This document shows positions 12,088 through 22,517 of a DNA stretch of 64,000 nt, in pieces. Both the position numbers and the translations under genes were made by a program. Positions within the stretch are counted from its first letter, which is position 1; each line of letters begins with the position of its first letter. The stretch covers positions 8,618,001-8,682,000 of the forward strand of contig OZ017766.1 of NCBI GenBank assembly GCA_963969345.1, written 5' to 3'. This DNA comes from Turbatrix aceti. Taxonomy: Eukaryota; Nematoda; Chromadorea; Rhabditida; Panagrolaimidae. The notes under the pieces are model-generated. The model saw only the letters and a program-made list of their open reading frames with translations. It ran no database searches and had not been told where the DNA came from.

Positions 12088-14812
12088 TTAAAGAAAAGCG
12101 CAGCGAGCACTGCCAGGAATAACTAACTCACAGGCAATTTTGACGAGGCCTTTCCGGCCATCACGTGGATCCATTTTGACGGCAAAACTCCCGTCGACGA
12201 TTGTTCCTTCGCCAGTGGTCAGCCAATCAAGGTCGCCGTCTTTGTAGCTCAGCAAGATGAGAGGCTTCGGCTCAAAACGCCGGTCTAGGCGCACAGCATC
12301 GCCGACGTCTAATCTGTCGACGGAATTCTTGATGAGTCGAATTTTGAAGTATTGTCCGTTTTCTACTTTTTCAAGAGCGGTGACGAAAAAATTGTCGGTA
12401 CCGGTATTTTCTTGGACTGCGTAGACGTAGTCTGCGGGATTCTGTAGAGCGTCTTCGGACGACAGAAAATTGGTCAACTTGCCTTCGATGGAAGTAATGA
12501 AATAGATGCTTCCTGCGTCAACGATTGTATTCACGGTATGGTAGACGTCGTCGCGGTTGTTGCAGTCGAGCATCATGGCACTGCCGATCTTTCCGCGAAG
12601 ATTGGGAATCTCGTTGAGGCCTGAAATTTGGAACATGCAAAAAAATAACAAAATAATTACAAAAAAATGGAAAAAAATAATAAAAAAAATAAAATGTTTG
12701 AAATTAGAAAAATCCCAAAAAAATGTCAAAAAAATAATCTCAAATTCGAAAAATTACCACAAAAAATCTCAAATTCTAAAATAAAGAAAAAATGAATAAA
12801 AATAACAAATCCAAAATTTGAAAAATCTCAAAAATATATTGCCAAAAATAAAAAACAGGCCAAAGATTTGAATAATACAAAAAAAAATTACCAAAAAAAA
12901 TGTTCATCATTCTAAAAAATCAAAAAAAAATAATTTACTAAAAACAAGCAGTAAATTTAAAAAATATGAAAAAAATTACCGAAAAATAAAAAACTCGGGA
13001 AACTATTTGAAAAATAACAAAAAAATGACCCACAATAAAAAAACTAAAATTGGAAAAATTACAAAAAAATTACCAAAAATTGTAGGAAAAATCTACCATT
13101 TGAAAAAAAAACAAAAAAATAATCAAAAACAAAACGCAATTTGAAAAAAAAATTCTGATTCAAACAAAAAGAAAAACATGAAATGAAAAAACACCTAAAA
13201 AATTGCCCCCAAAAATAAAAAAAAACGCTTTTATAAAACTTGAAAAGTACCAAAAAATATAATAACATAAAACTTGAAAAATAGCAAAAAAATATAATAA
13301 AAAATATAATAAAAAAACCTAAAATTTTAATAATACCCAAAAAAATTTATCAAAAACAAAAAACTCACCATGTTTTTTAAAAATGCAGGTAGTAGCGTAT
13401 AAAACGCGAACGTAATTGCGACCGTGAACGTAGACCAAAACGTTGTTCCCCGAGTTTTGTGATTCTGATACAGGCAAAGTCGTGAAAGAATCTGAGCGCA
13501 CTGTAGACGACAGACGAACGCGGGTAGAAGGCGATTCGTCAGTGCTGGCGGTCGCTTCTGTCTCAGACGAGCGCGAAACGACCCGATCGGCAGCCAAAAA
13601 TGAATCTTCGTAAGCGCGGTAGTCAAGATCTCCTTCAGCGACTACTGTATCGTCAGAGAACATTGGCTGCCGGAAGCACAGAGAAGACGACGGCCAGAGG
13701 CTCTGGGCCTTCAGAAAGGCGCCTTCCTTCATGTAATTCCAATCATTTTTGTGGTCGACGAAACCGCATCCACGGAACTGTACGTGGTTCTTGGCGTACT
13801 GAAGAAAATCTTTGTCGCCGACGAAAATCATCTGTTCTGGAAGAAAAATAACAAATTTTGGGTAAAAAGAATAAGAAATGATACGAAAAACGTGCTAAAG
13901 TAACAGCAAAACCAATAAATTATCGTAAAAGATAAGAAACTTGATTTCAGTTCAAAAATATCGTTACAAGACAAACACTATCGTAGTGAAGAAACAAAAG
14001 TACCAACAAATTACCGTATAAAGATAGCAAACATGATTTTCGCTCAAAAATATCGTTCCAAGACAAACACTATCGTAAATAGTGAAGTAACAAAAGAACC
14101 AACAAATTACCGTAAAAAGATAACAAAGATGATTTCCGTTCAAAAATATCGTTCCAAGACAACAAAAAACGTCATTGTTACTTTTTCTCCCCCATTTTTT
14201 GTTACTTTTCAAAAATGGTGTCTTTTTTACTTCAAAAAATCCTTTTTTTTTATTTTCACTGTTTTTTTTGCCTTTTTGGCCAACATTTGTTAAAATAAGC
14301 CCTCAAACCAACCTGTCGAGTATCGAACGATGTTTTTATTAAAACTGGCATCAGGCAGACGTCCATCATGCATAAATCGCGACGTGTAATCCACATTATC
14401 AGGTTTGAGGTTACAGAACGTGTGCACATAATAATGATCGTCGATGCCAACGATGACAGTCACCCCGCAGCGATTTGTCTTTGCCTTGTGCGGACAGCGG
14501 CTGTGAAGTACGACATCTGAGAGGCTTCTGATGGCGAGGGCTTCAGATTCAAAAAGGAAAATTACGCTTTCTTTGTGCTCAGAAATAAACTTCTTCATAT
14601 CTGAGGACAAAGAATCGCCGACGAAAACACACTTTTCGGCGTCGTGAATCAGGAGTTCGTCAATAACAGTATCTAAATTTTTGAAACTGCGGAAAAATGA
14701 AAATGAACGAAAACAAAAACTGACCAATACTGAAAATATTGGGATAAATGGGATTCGGATCATTTTCAAACTCAATCCGGCCATCATTGATCAGAACGCA
14801 TGCGTGAGCCAT
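12088..14812 (-). CDS. Four-exon gene for a 488-residue protein of unknown function with internal repetition
   Basis: Exons (5' to 3' on the minus strand): 14812-14721, 14686-14313, 13836-13369, 12620-12088. All junctions keep phase and total 1467 nt including TAA. I do not recognise the family. There is no signal peptide or membrane segment. The protein looks like serial globular modules: exon 2 has KCVFVGDSLSSDMKKFI, and exon 3 opens with the related QMIFVGDKDFLQYAKNHV. Each is followed 50-130 residues later by a strand-like block (GVTVIVGIDDHYYVHTF and NNVLVYVHGRNYVRVLY). Exon 4 is beta-rich with many Asp/Gly turns. A Ser/Thr-rich linker lies near residues 220-260. The terminal exon contains a perfect donor (GCCT/GTGAGTTAG) about 50 nt before the stop, so an alternative 3' end is possible, but no phased partner was found. 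The start is the first ATG in exon 1. Confidence 0.72.
13885..14175. repeat. Tandem repeat of about 92-96 bp inside intron 2 of the unknown-function gene
   Basis: Three units share TTCAAAAATATCGTTCCAAG followed by ACAA(ACACTATCG), a run of AGTAACA(A)AAG, ACCAA(C)AAATTACCGTA and AAGATA(G)CAAA. The TCGTTNCAAG anchor starts at 13961, 14053 and 14149. A second array of the same unit lies at about 15205-15375. Confidence 0.6.
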
Positions 14813-15557
14813 TCTTGCGACGGCGCGCAATGAAAATAATGATCAAACAGAAAAAAATGACGACAATGAAGAGATAAAACTAATATTTAGGTGAACAGTC
14901 GATCGAACGAACACAAACGAAAAATGTATCGGACAAACAAACAGTTTTTGTGGCGTCGCTGTTCGTACAATGATACACACATGAAAAATGCACAACGCAA
15001 AAGTGTGTGACGCACACATGTGTTTGAATCAATTTGGAGCCAAAAAAATAGGAGAAATATTTATGCAAAAAATGGGATTTAGAAGAAATGAAAAAAATGA
15101 GACAAAAAATTTGAAACATTTACAAAACAAAAAAAAAACATCATGAAATACTGAATATCGTAAAAAATTTTCTTTCGTGATGATAAATCTAAAAATACTA
15201 TCAGAAACCCTGAAGAAGATAACAGACGTGTTTTGCGATCAAAAAATATTCGTTCCAAGACAACCATGACATCGTTTCCAGTGAAGTAACAGAAGAACCA
15301 ATGAGTTACCGTAAGAAGATAACAAACATGACTCACGATCAAAAATATCGCTTCGAGATAACAAAGAACGTATTTGTTACTTTCTTCCCCAAATTTTTGT
15401 TACTCTTCAACAATTCTATCGTTTTCCACTTCAAAATGCTCTTTTTTTTCAATTTCCACAGTTTTTTTTCCAAAAACCTTTCTTCAGTTTTTGTTTTTTT
15501 CTGTTTTCTTGTCATCCCTCCCCTCTCAACCCCCCGCAATTCCAATTGAACGCCACA
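14813..15557. other. Intergenic spacer with a second array of the 95-bp repeat
   Basis: No open frame of interest. Two units of the 95-bp repeat (anchors near 15255 and 15346) lie here, followed by a T-rich stretch. Confidence 0.55.
15205..15375. repeat. Second array of the 95-bp tandem repeat
   Basis: ATCAAAAAATATTCGTTCCAAG (in two parts) and ATCAAAAATATCGCTTCGAG anchor two units about 95 bp apart. Both contain the GTAACA(G)AAGAACCAA and GTTACCGTAAGAAGATAACA blocks found in the array at 13885-14175. This copy lies between two genes rather than in an intron. Confidence 0.55.
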
Positions 15558-15563
15558 TTTATT
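15558..15563 (-). terminator. Polyadenylation signal (AATAAA) for the ING-like gene
   Basis: AATAAA on the minus strand about 50 nt beyond the TGA at 15611, a normal spacing for a short nematode-like 3' UTR. Confidence 0.5.
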
Positions 15564-15610
15564 GAATGAATAAAAACAGACGAACATGCCGGAAACATAC
15601 ATTCTTCACC

Positions 15611-18386
15611 TCATGTAGGCGATCGTGGGAGAGCCTGTAGATGATTTACGGTCTTTGCCGCAACGTAAGCAGCAGCTCCAAGCGGTGGTTGTTGTTGCTG
15701 CTGCTGCGGTGGTGGTAGTGGTGGTTGTTGCTGCCTGTAGGCTGTTTGTGGCGTTGTTGTTGTTTGTTGTTGCTGTTGTGAGTACGTTTGGGGTTGTTGT
15801 TGGTGGTGGGAGGAGGGATGGTGAGAGTACATAGCATGCTGCTGCTGTTGAGGTTGTGGTGGTGGTGGTTGTGAGGGGTAATTCTGAGGTTGTGGACCAT
15901 GTGAGGACGCCGCAGCAGCATAGAGTTCATCTCGACTCCCACTACCCACGTTCACAGACATGGGCGGAACTGCCGTAGCGGCGTTTCCTGAGTTGTTACC
16001 GTATCCATTGGTCGTCGGCGATGTTGCTGTCAGTTGTTGGGGGGAGGACGCCACGTATCCTCCTCCTCCTCCTGCCGCGTAGGCCTGCGAGTGTCGAGAG
16101 TAGTACTGCTGGCTGGCGCTCTGACCGTAACCCGAGGTACTGTAGGCCGAATATCCCGCAGTCTGAGGATGCGAACTCGCTTGCGACGACGCCGCCGCCA
16201 TGGATCCGGGTCCATTGACCATTTCATGTGTCCTCGAATGGTAGACCGACGCTTGTGCTTCAGCATACGGTATTGCGTCGACTGAATCTCCCCTACCTCC
16301 CCTTACCGCCTTGATATGATTGTTCTGCACAAGAGGCGAAGTCGGAGTCGGCATTCGATGATTTTGCTGATGGAAATCCGAAACTGTCGCCGCCGCCGCC
16401 GCTGCTGCCGCAAGCCTCTGTGGTGCGTGTGCCGCAGCTCCACCCTTTCCCGAGGGATGAGCGTGGTGGTGGTGATGCTGATGACTCGGTCGACCGGGGC
16501 CCAATTTGTTGTCCTTGAACATCATCTGCGCTTTTGGCGTAAACTTTCTCTGCCGACCGTGCCTCGATTCCTGGGAGCCAGAAAACGATGGCATGGTGGT
16601 TGAGAAAGTTGGCTGGGACGGCACAGATGTGTTGTAGTCGTAGGCTGACGACGAGGAAGCACCTGCCAGCGCGGAAACCGATGCCGCAGCTGAGGACGAT
16701 GAAGCCACCGCCGACGACGATACCGACGCTGCGAGTGGTGCAGATGGGGAGGCAACAGAGGAGGAAGATGAGGAAGGGCCAGGATAGGGCGACGGAATTG
16801 GTGATCCCACTTCCTGTAACAAAAAAATGTACGTAAATTACGTTGTTTTTTTTTGTTCCAACAAATTTTGGGTCAGTTTTAAACTTTTTGATCGTAAATT
16901 TAGGCCTAAAAATCTGATAACAACTTTTTACGCCAATTTTTCAATTTTTGCATCGAAAAGTTAGGCCTAAAATGTGCTACAAGTTTTTAGGCTAGCTTTT
17001 CAATTTTTTAGCCGTAAGTTTACGCCTAAAAAATTGTCTCCAAGTTTTTAGGCTACTTTTTCAAATTGCATTTTTATAAAAAAAAATCCAAGAACATGCC
17101 ACCCCAACAGTAAAAAACCCCCTCAAAACAAAAAAAACACTCACGACTTTGGGTAATTTTGGGATTTTGGCTGGTCTCGCCGTGAACGGTGAAGGACTCG
17201 TCGACGCCGGAGCTGGTCGTTTCTCGAGCTTTACCTTGATTGACGATCTCCTCATTCCACCACCACTAGCACTACTACTGGAAGGTGCGTGCAACATCCC
17301 TCGATTTGGCTGAAAAGAAAAACATCAAAATAATTCCAAAAAAAATCGATAAAAACTCACATCTTCGGGTAAACCAAATTCCTGGGCCAGGTTATGATAC
17401 ATATCGCCCACGCTACCCTTGACCACCTTTGTTGATGCATTTTTGTAGAGCAGCATAATGCCAGGACCATCGTAGGGTTGAAATTCAGCTGTAGAAATCG
17501 CAACCTCACCCTTCGTAACGATAGAATTAAATATTGGAAACTTATCGCGCATAGCATCCAGTTCAAATATTATTTTCTGTTGCAATTCATGGTTTCCTGG
17601 AAAAAAAAGAGAAGAAATTGATTGAATTTGTCGAAAAAAGAGAAAAAACGAAGCCTAAACAAAAAAAACCCCAAAAAGCCAAAATGGATACTCCCGACAC
17701 GAAAATTCACAGCAGACGAATCTGCTCATAAAAAATATGGTATCTCAATCGACAAAATGTTATCTATCTTTTGTTACGTATCGTAATACTGTGTTGTATC
17801 GTAATTCTTCGTCTTGTCTATTTTTTGGCCGTATAAACTTACTTCTCTCAAGGTCAGCAGACGTTCCCGGTGCTTCGGCATCGACTTCGCATGCGAATTC
17901 GTGCATACACTTTCGGATCCTACACATAAACCATTCCGTTGTCGCAAAAAGACTCGTAACCAGTAGAGCTTTGTATTCGACAAGTTTTTGTAAATCCGCA
18001 ACCTTCTTACGATATATGATGACGGATGGCATGGATTCTTGTATCTTGTTGTCATGCAACATTGCCAGGATTGACACTGTCGATTTACGTAACAACTCGT
18101 GGATAACTGAACCGAAAAAAACAAAGAAATGTGAGTTTTTTTTTTCTTCTTCTTTTTTTCCCCGTTTCCTACCGTTTGATCGTTCGTCGTAGTTGCGAAG
18201 AATCGCTGATTGTCTTTGCAGTTCAGCCGCAAGGCCACCCAATCCTGCAGTAGGTAATTAGCTTGCAAAAACACGACACGCAAAGAAAATTACAAATTCT
18301 GTCTCTTTTTTTTTTGCAAAAATTTTCCTTATTAGGTATTAAATGTAAAATTACTTACCATCGACACAGTCATAGTAATATTGCAT
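15611..18386 (-). CDS. ING-like N-terminal domain protein with a long low-complexity tail and no PHD finger
   Basis: Exons: 18386-18359, 18244-18173, 18106-17843, 17596-17361, 17309-17145, 16813-15611; 1968 nt, 655 residues, all phases consistent. ATG 18386 has an in-frame TAA directly upstream, and a polypyrimidine TTTTCAG acceptor lies 67 nt before it. Residues 1-33 (YYYDCVDGLGG, then LAAELQRQSAILRNYDER) follow the pattern of the ING histone-acetyltransferase/deacetylase subunit N-terminus, YLDSIENLP, ELQRN, MRELDQR. A helical run at about residues 70-110 aligns with the second ING helix. Residues 122-200 are unfamiliar. Residues 201-275 are basic and serine/proline-rich (probable nuclear localisation). 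The last 400 residues are Ser/Ala/His/Gln/Pro-rich with poly-Gln. ING proteins normally end in a PHD finger; none is seen. A chromatin role is inference; the gene structure is well supported. Confidence 0.7.
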
Positions 18387-18452
18387 TTACCAACATTAAA
18401 AGAGGCGAACAGCCGAAAGGGGAGGTCCAGGTAAAAATACCTTTTGGAGAGA

Positions 18453-18464
18453 TCTGAAAAAAAA
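18453..18464 (-). promoter_or_regulatory. Splice-acceptor signal in the 5' leader of the ING-like gene
   Basis: A run of T followed by CAG ends just upstream of 18453 on the minus strand, 67 nt before the ATG and about 467 nt beyond the NDUFB8 stop codon. No upstream exon of this gene is evident. This fits a trans-splice acceptor of a downstream operon gene, but a 5' UTR intron would look the same. Confidence 0.35.
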
Positions 18465-18919
18465 ATTTTTTTTTATAGAATACCGTAAATTTTGGGTATT
18501 GTCGTTTTATATCGTATGCAATAGGCAAAAAATTAAGTCAGTCAATTTCCTCAGATAATCAGACGCTGAATCAAACAGCTCGTCCTGATATCGCCAACAA
18601 ATCCAATCCAAATCATCACAAAACATTTTTTTTCTCTCTCTCTCTTTTTTTTCTGTCGATAAAAGTCTGTCTTCGATCAGAGCAAAGACAGTGTCATCAA
18701 TACACTTTATCAAACCAAAAATCAAATTGTTTTTTTTTTGAGACGAAGAAGCTTGGGGGAGAAATTTGATTCAACAAAGTTGATGATGATGATTGTGCCA
18801 TTGATTGATGATCGTAGAGTAGAGTAGAGAAAGGGATGATTTTGAAATTAATTCACCATTTTTACACGACAAATTATAATATAGCCTAGTGAAAAATAAT
18901 CCCGTGCACCATGCACAAT

Positions 18920-20921
18920 CTAGTCAAGGGGCTCGAAGGAGTAGTTGACGATCGGGTAGCTACGGGGATCTTCATACGGGAAGGCACGGTAGAAGTCATA
19001 GGGGTACTGCTTCGCGAGCTGAAATAAATGTATTGGGTTAGAATGTTGTAAAAAGTCCAAATTTTCCTCCCCCTATTTATTAGGTAATAAAAGTGGCCTA
19101 AAATGTATTGGCACATTTATAAAAACGTAATTTACGGTAAAAAAATGATAAAACGAGCCGAAAAACTTGTAGGCTCGTTTTACTGTTTTACGTAAATTAC
19201 GTTCGATCAGACCTCAAATTACGATCAAAAAAAAGTGAAAAACTGGTTTCAAAACTTTTTGGAACGTTTTTAGACCAAAATTTGCAGTCAAAAATTTTTT
19301 GGAATTAACCAAATTTTTTTAGAACGTTTTTAGGCTTACTTTTAAAAGCGTGCTTTATGGTAAAAAAATTTAACACTACCAAAAAAACTAGGAGCAAATT
19401 GTTTTGGTTTAAATTTATAATACGAACGAAATTTTTTTTTACCAGTTTAAAATTTACAAAAAAATTTTAAACGTCCGTAATTTTTTTATTTACTAAAAAT
19501 TCGGTTCAAAAGTAACAAAACCGTTTTTTTTTTTGATTTACAAAGGAAGCCCTAAAAATGACCTAAAAAGAGCGCAAAATTTTTTGACCGTAAATTTAGG
19601 CATGAAAATGTGTTAGAAAGTGTTTTTGGAACAGTTTTGTTGCTTTAACCGTTTCTAGAACATTTTCAGACCTAAATTTACGGTCAAAAAAATTGTGAAC
19701 CCTTTTTTAGGTTTTTTTAGGGCTTCTTTTGTGTAGATAAAAAAAACTCACCACAGGGCTACGCCAGCGAACGGCGTGGTGCGGATCGGCATCGGAGAAG
19801 TACCAGGCGATGAAGGCCATAGGGATGATGACACGAAGAATCAGGATAACCGGACGCCATCCCTGGTAATCTTCTGCTTCGAGACCCGTAAACGTATAAC
19901 GATCGGCACGGTAACGCATCATCTCCATGGTAACCTGAAAAGGCGATGAATGGCAAGGCGTTAATTAAAATTTTTTAGCTAACAAGGTGAAAATTTTAAT
20001 TGAGTGGGATTTTATAAATTTTTCAAAATTTATTTGAAAAATAATAGGGCTCAGCAAATCGCCTGAGGCTATTAAATTATGGCACCTTGGCCATTGAGAT
20101 TCAATTACCGCGGCGAAAACTGTTTGTTTATATTTGCTTACTGTATAAAAAATCCGGGGGAAAAGTAATACACAAAATTTTTTTTGTTATTTTTCAGTTA
20201 ACAAAAAAAATTGTTTCAGTGAACAGTGAAAAAAATTAATTAATTAATGAAGCAGAAAAAAAGGGAATGTCAAAAAAATATGTGCCAGTGTATCCCAGTT
20301 TTTTTCTGTTTCAAAAAAAAGTCTTAAAAGGCGAGTCAGGAAAAACTGACCAATTCACCCCAATTTCGACGGTGATGAGGATCACTGTAGTTTTCGTAGG
20401 GATCTTTGTGATCGTAGGTGATGGCACCGACTTCGGGATAGTCCCCAGCGTGGAGGCGAACGTTGGATGGATCTACAGCTCTGAAAATTAAAAAAAAAAT
20501 AAAAATCAGGTGTCTCTGAGGGGTCAAAAAATAGCTCCAGTTGATTAAAAAAATAAGGGAACGTACTTGTAGTCTTCGGGACGCATGCCATACTTGATGG
20601 CAGAAGCCCGACGCTCAGCATCTGTCGTTGGGTATGGTCCTGGCTTGTGGTCACGGGGATACCAGCCGTCAAACGTCAGCGGGCCTCGGGCTGTAAAAAA
20701 AAAGAAAAACAAATAAAACAACAGTTTACAAAAAAATAAAAACAAAAATAAAATAAATAAATCAAATTAAAATTTCTTTTACCAGGGTTTTTATAAAACC
20801 ACCCTCTTTTTTTTTATGCTTTCCCCCAACAAAGGCCCCAGAGTTTATAAAAAAAAGGGTACTCACCCAAAATTCGGGTCGTGTGAATGGCACGACTCGA
20901 GACCCTCGACAAGCTTGACAT
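18920..20921 (-). CDS. NDUFB8: NADH dehydrogenase (ubiquinone) 1 beta subcomplex subunit 8 (complex I)
   Basis: Exons: 20921-20867, 20690-20567, 20480-20351, 19934-19752, 19018-18920; 591 nt, 196 residues (human precursor 186), all phases consistent. An accessory subunit of the inner-membrane arm of respiratory complex I. The N-terminus (MSSLSRVSSRAIHTTRIL) is a typical mitochondrial presequence. Family landmarks are PGPYPTTDAERRASAIKYGM with RPEDY around residues 35-60, the NWGEL block ending exon 3, one membrane segment at about residues 132-150 (PVILILRVIIPMAFIAWYF), and KQYPYDFY near the C-terminus. ATG 20921 lies 3 nt after a TTTTTTAG acceptor, as in spliced-leader genes. Intron 4 (19019-19751) is full of GTAAATTTAGGCCTAAAA-type repeats. 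MRPL41 lies upstream on the same strand, and the ING-like gene follows 534 bp downstream. Confidence 0.93.
19040..19730. repeat. Degenerate TTTACGGTAAAA / TTTTTAGGCCTAAATT repeats in NDUFB8 intron 4
   Basis: Phrases such as CGTAAATTACGTT, TTTTTAGGC, AAATTTACGGTCAAAAAA and GGAACGTTTTTAGACC recur every 40-70 bp in both orientations. The same vocabulary occurs in the last intron of the ING-like gene (16880-17065). Non-coding. Confidence 0.45.
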
Positions 20922-20924
20922 ATC

Positions 20925-22517
20925 CTAAAAAATTGTAATATCAAAAATTTCGCCATTACCCTTTACCGTACACGACTGATCACGCTTCCACAAACGCTGA
21001 CAAAAACAATCAATTTTTCAACAACGCAGACATTTGATGGCGCGCCAAATGATTCGCGTTTTATCAAAAATACCCGTTCGATTTGGAAATCCATAGAGCA
21101 TAGTGTCTAGTTCACTCCTCGACTTTGAACGACCCACCCCGGAGTCGAGCGGGGTCGGAATTCTTCGAAATATCCGAAAAATGTATAGGTTTTTGGCTGG
21201 TAAAAAAGATGCGTGCTCAAAACGCTTGGCGTAATGTCCGTTGCGTTTTGGATTGCCTGGGTTGTACACGTGGTGTGCGCACGCGCATGCAGGGGGGGGG
21301 GATACACGGATGGATGCCGCAGCGGGATGATGAAGAATAGTCGTTGTTTGTGCCGCCGCCGCCGTTGTTCGTTCGTTCGTCTGTCTGTCATTTCCTTCTT
21401 CTTTCTGGCGAAGGCAAGGCCAGAGAGCCTGTCGAACAAGCAGGCGCAGGCAGGCAAGCAAGCAACGAGGGGGGGAGGCGGAAAAAAATTCTTTTTTTTT
21501 TCTTCGCCTTCTTTTCTTTCTCTAGCAACAGCAGCAGCAGCTCGCAGACGAGAAGAGGAAAAGAGTGTGGAGAGAGGTGTGAGGCTGGCCCGTCCGTCAT
21601 TGCATCCGCGAGAGAATGAGGAGTTGCAGCAGTCGTCTCCGTCGAGGGGGGAAAAGGATAGGAAATCGACCCCACTGAAAAAACGAACTTCGATTCGCCA
21701 GGATAACAAAAAAATGCGCGCGCGCGCATTTATTTTCGCTTTCTTTTTTTTCCCTTTCATTCACTGCTGCGCAATTTCTCCAGCCAGCCTAGGCTAGGCC
21801 TGTTAGGCTGTTTTTGTGTGTGCGCGGGAAACCTGCCAGTCAGTCAGTCAGCCATTCAGTGCGCGGAGGTTATTTAGTTGGCAACCAACAACCTCCGTCG
21901 CCTGTGGCAAATCGATGTTTATTTATTATTTCTCTTTCTTTCTTTCCTATTTTTTTCCAAAAAAATAGGACAATCAATCAATCAATAATAATAATACCCC
22001 TACAAAAATCCAAAATGAACAAAAAAACAAGAACAACAACAAATAATTTTCCTATCCTAATCAGTCAAAAAAAAACCAAAACAAGAAAAAAACGCACAAT
22101 CAATCGATCTATCCCCGTTCTTATTTCTTACACCTGGTTGGTGGTAGGGTGGTAGGATTGATGCATGCCGACGAGGTCAGGTCACAGACATCCATCCTCG
22201 CTACCACCCCGCCGCCGCCGCCGCCGCCGCCGAGGTTCTTGGTTGCCCTTGCGCAACCAAGCAAGCAAGAAGTGCTGCACTTCAGTCAGTTGCGTTGACG
22301 ACGTTGGTTTGTTGTTTTGTTTGGTTTCTTTCATCGATTGGCAGCAGAAAGACCGGACCACAGACGACGACGACTACAGGTTGTTGAGGAGGAGGAATTA
22401 ACGGGCGGGAAAACGATCGATGTTGAGATGATTGAGCAGAACGAACAGACGGCAGACAAATGAAATGAAATGAAACAAACGATTACGGCACAGCAGGATC
22501 ACGGTCGACGGCATGCA
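20925..22517. other. Spacer between MRPL41 and NDUFB8; GC-rich, probable regulatory DNA
   Basis: From about 21250 to 22400 the sequence is much more GC-rich than its surroundings, with CGG/CCG triplets (22207-22232), CT tracts and an exact 20-bp palindrome with an alternating CG core at 21712-21731. Several open frames on both strands arise from this composition and are not called. The stretch may hold the NDUFB8 promoter. Confidence 0.4.
21712..21731. repeat. Perfect 20-bp palindrome with a (CG)6 core
   Basis: AAATGCGCGCGCGCGCATTT is its own reverse complement. The alternating purine-pyrimidine core could adopt Z-DNA or extrude. It lies in the GC-rich spacer upstream of NDUFB8. Confidence 0.8.

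Noticed and set aside
15625..16836. Several plus-strand open frames over the ING-like last exon
   Set aside because: They are antisense shadows of the Q/A/S/H-rich coding exon, kept open by trinucleotide bias.
21107..21797. Long open frames on both strands
   Set aside because: They arise from a GC-rich, low-complexity spacer. Both strands are open at once, no domain is visible and there is no splice-phase partner.
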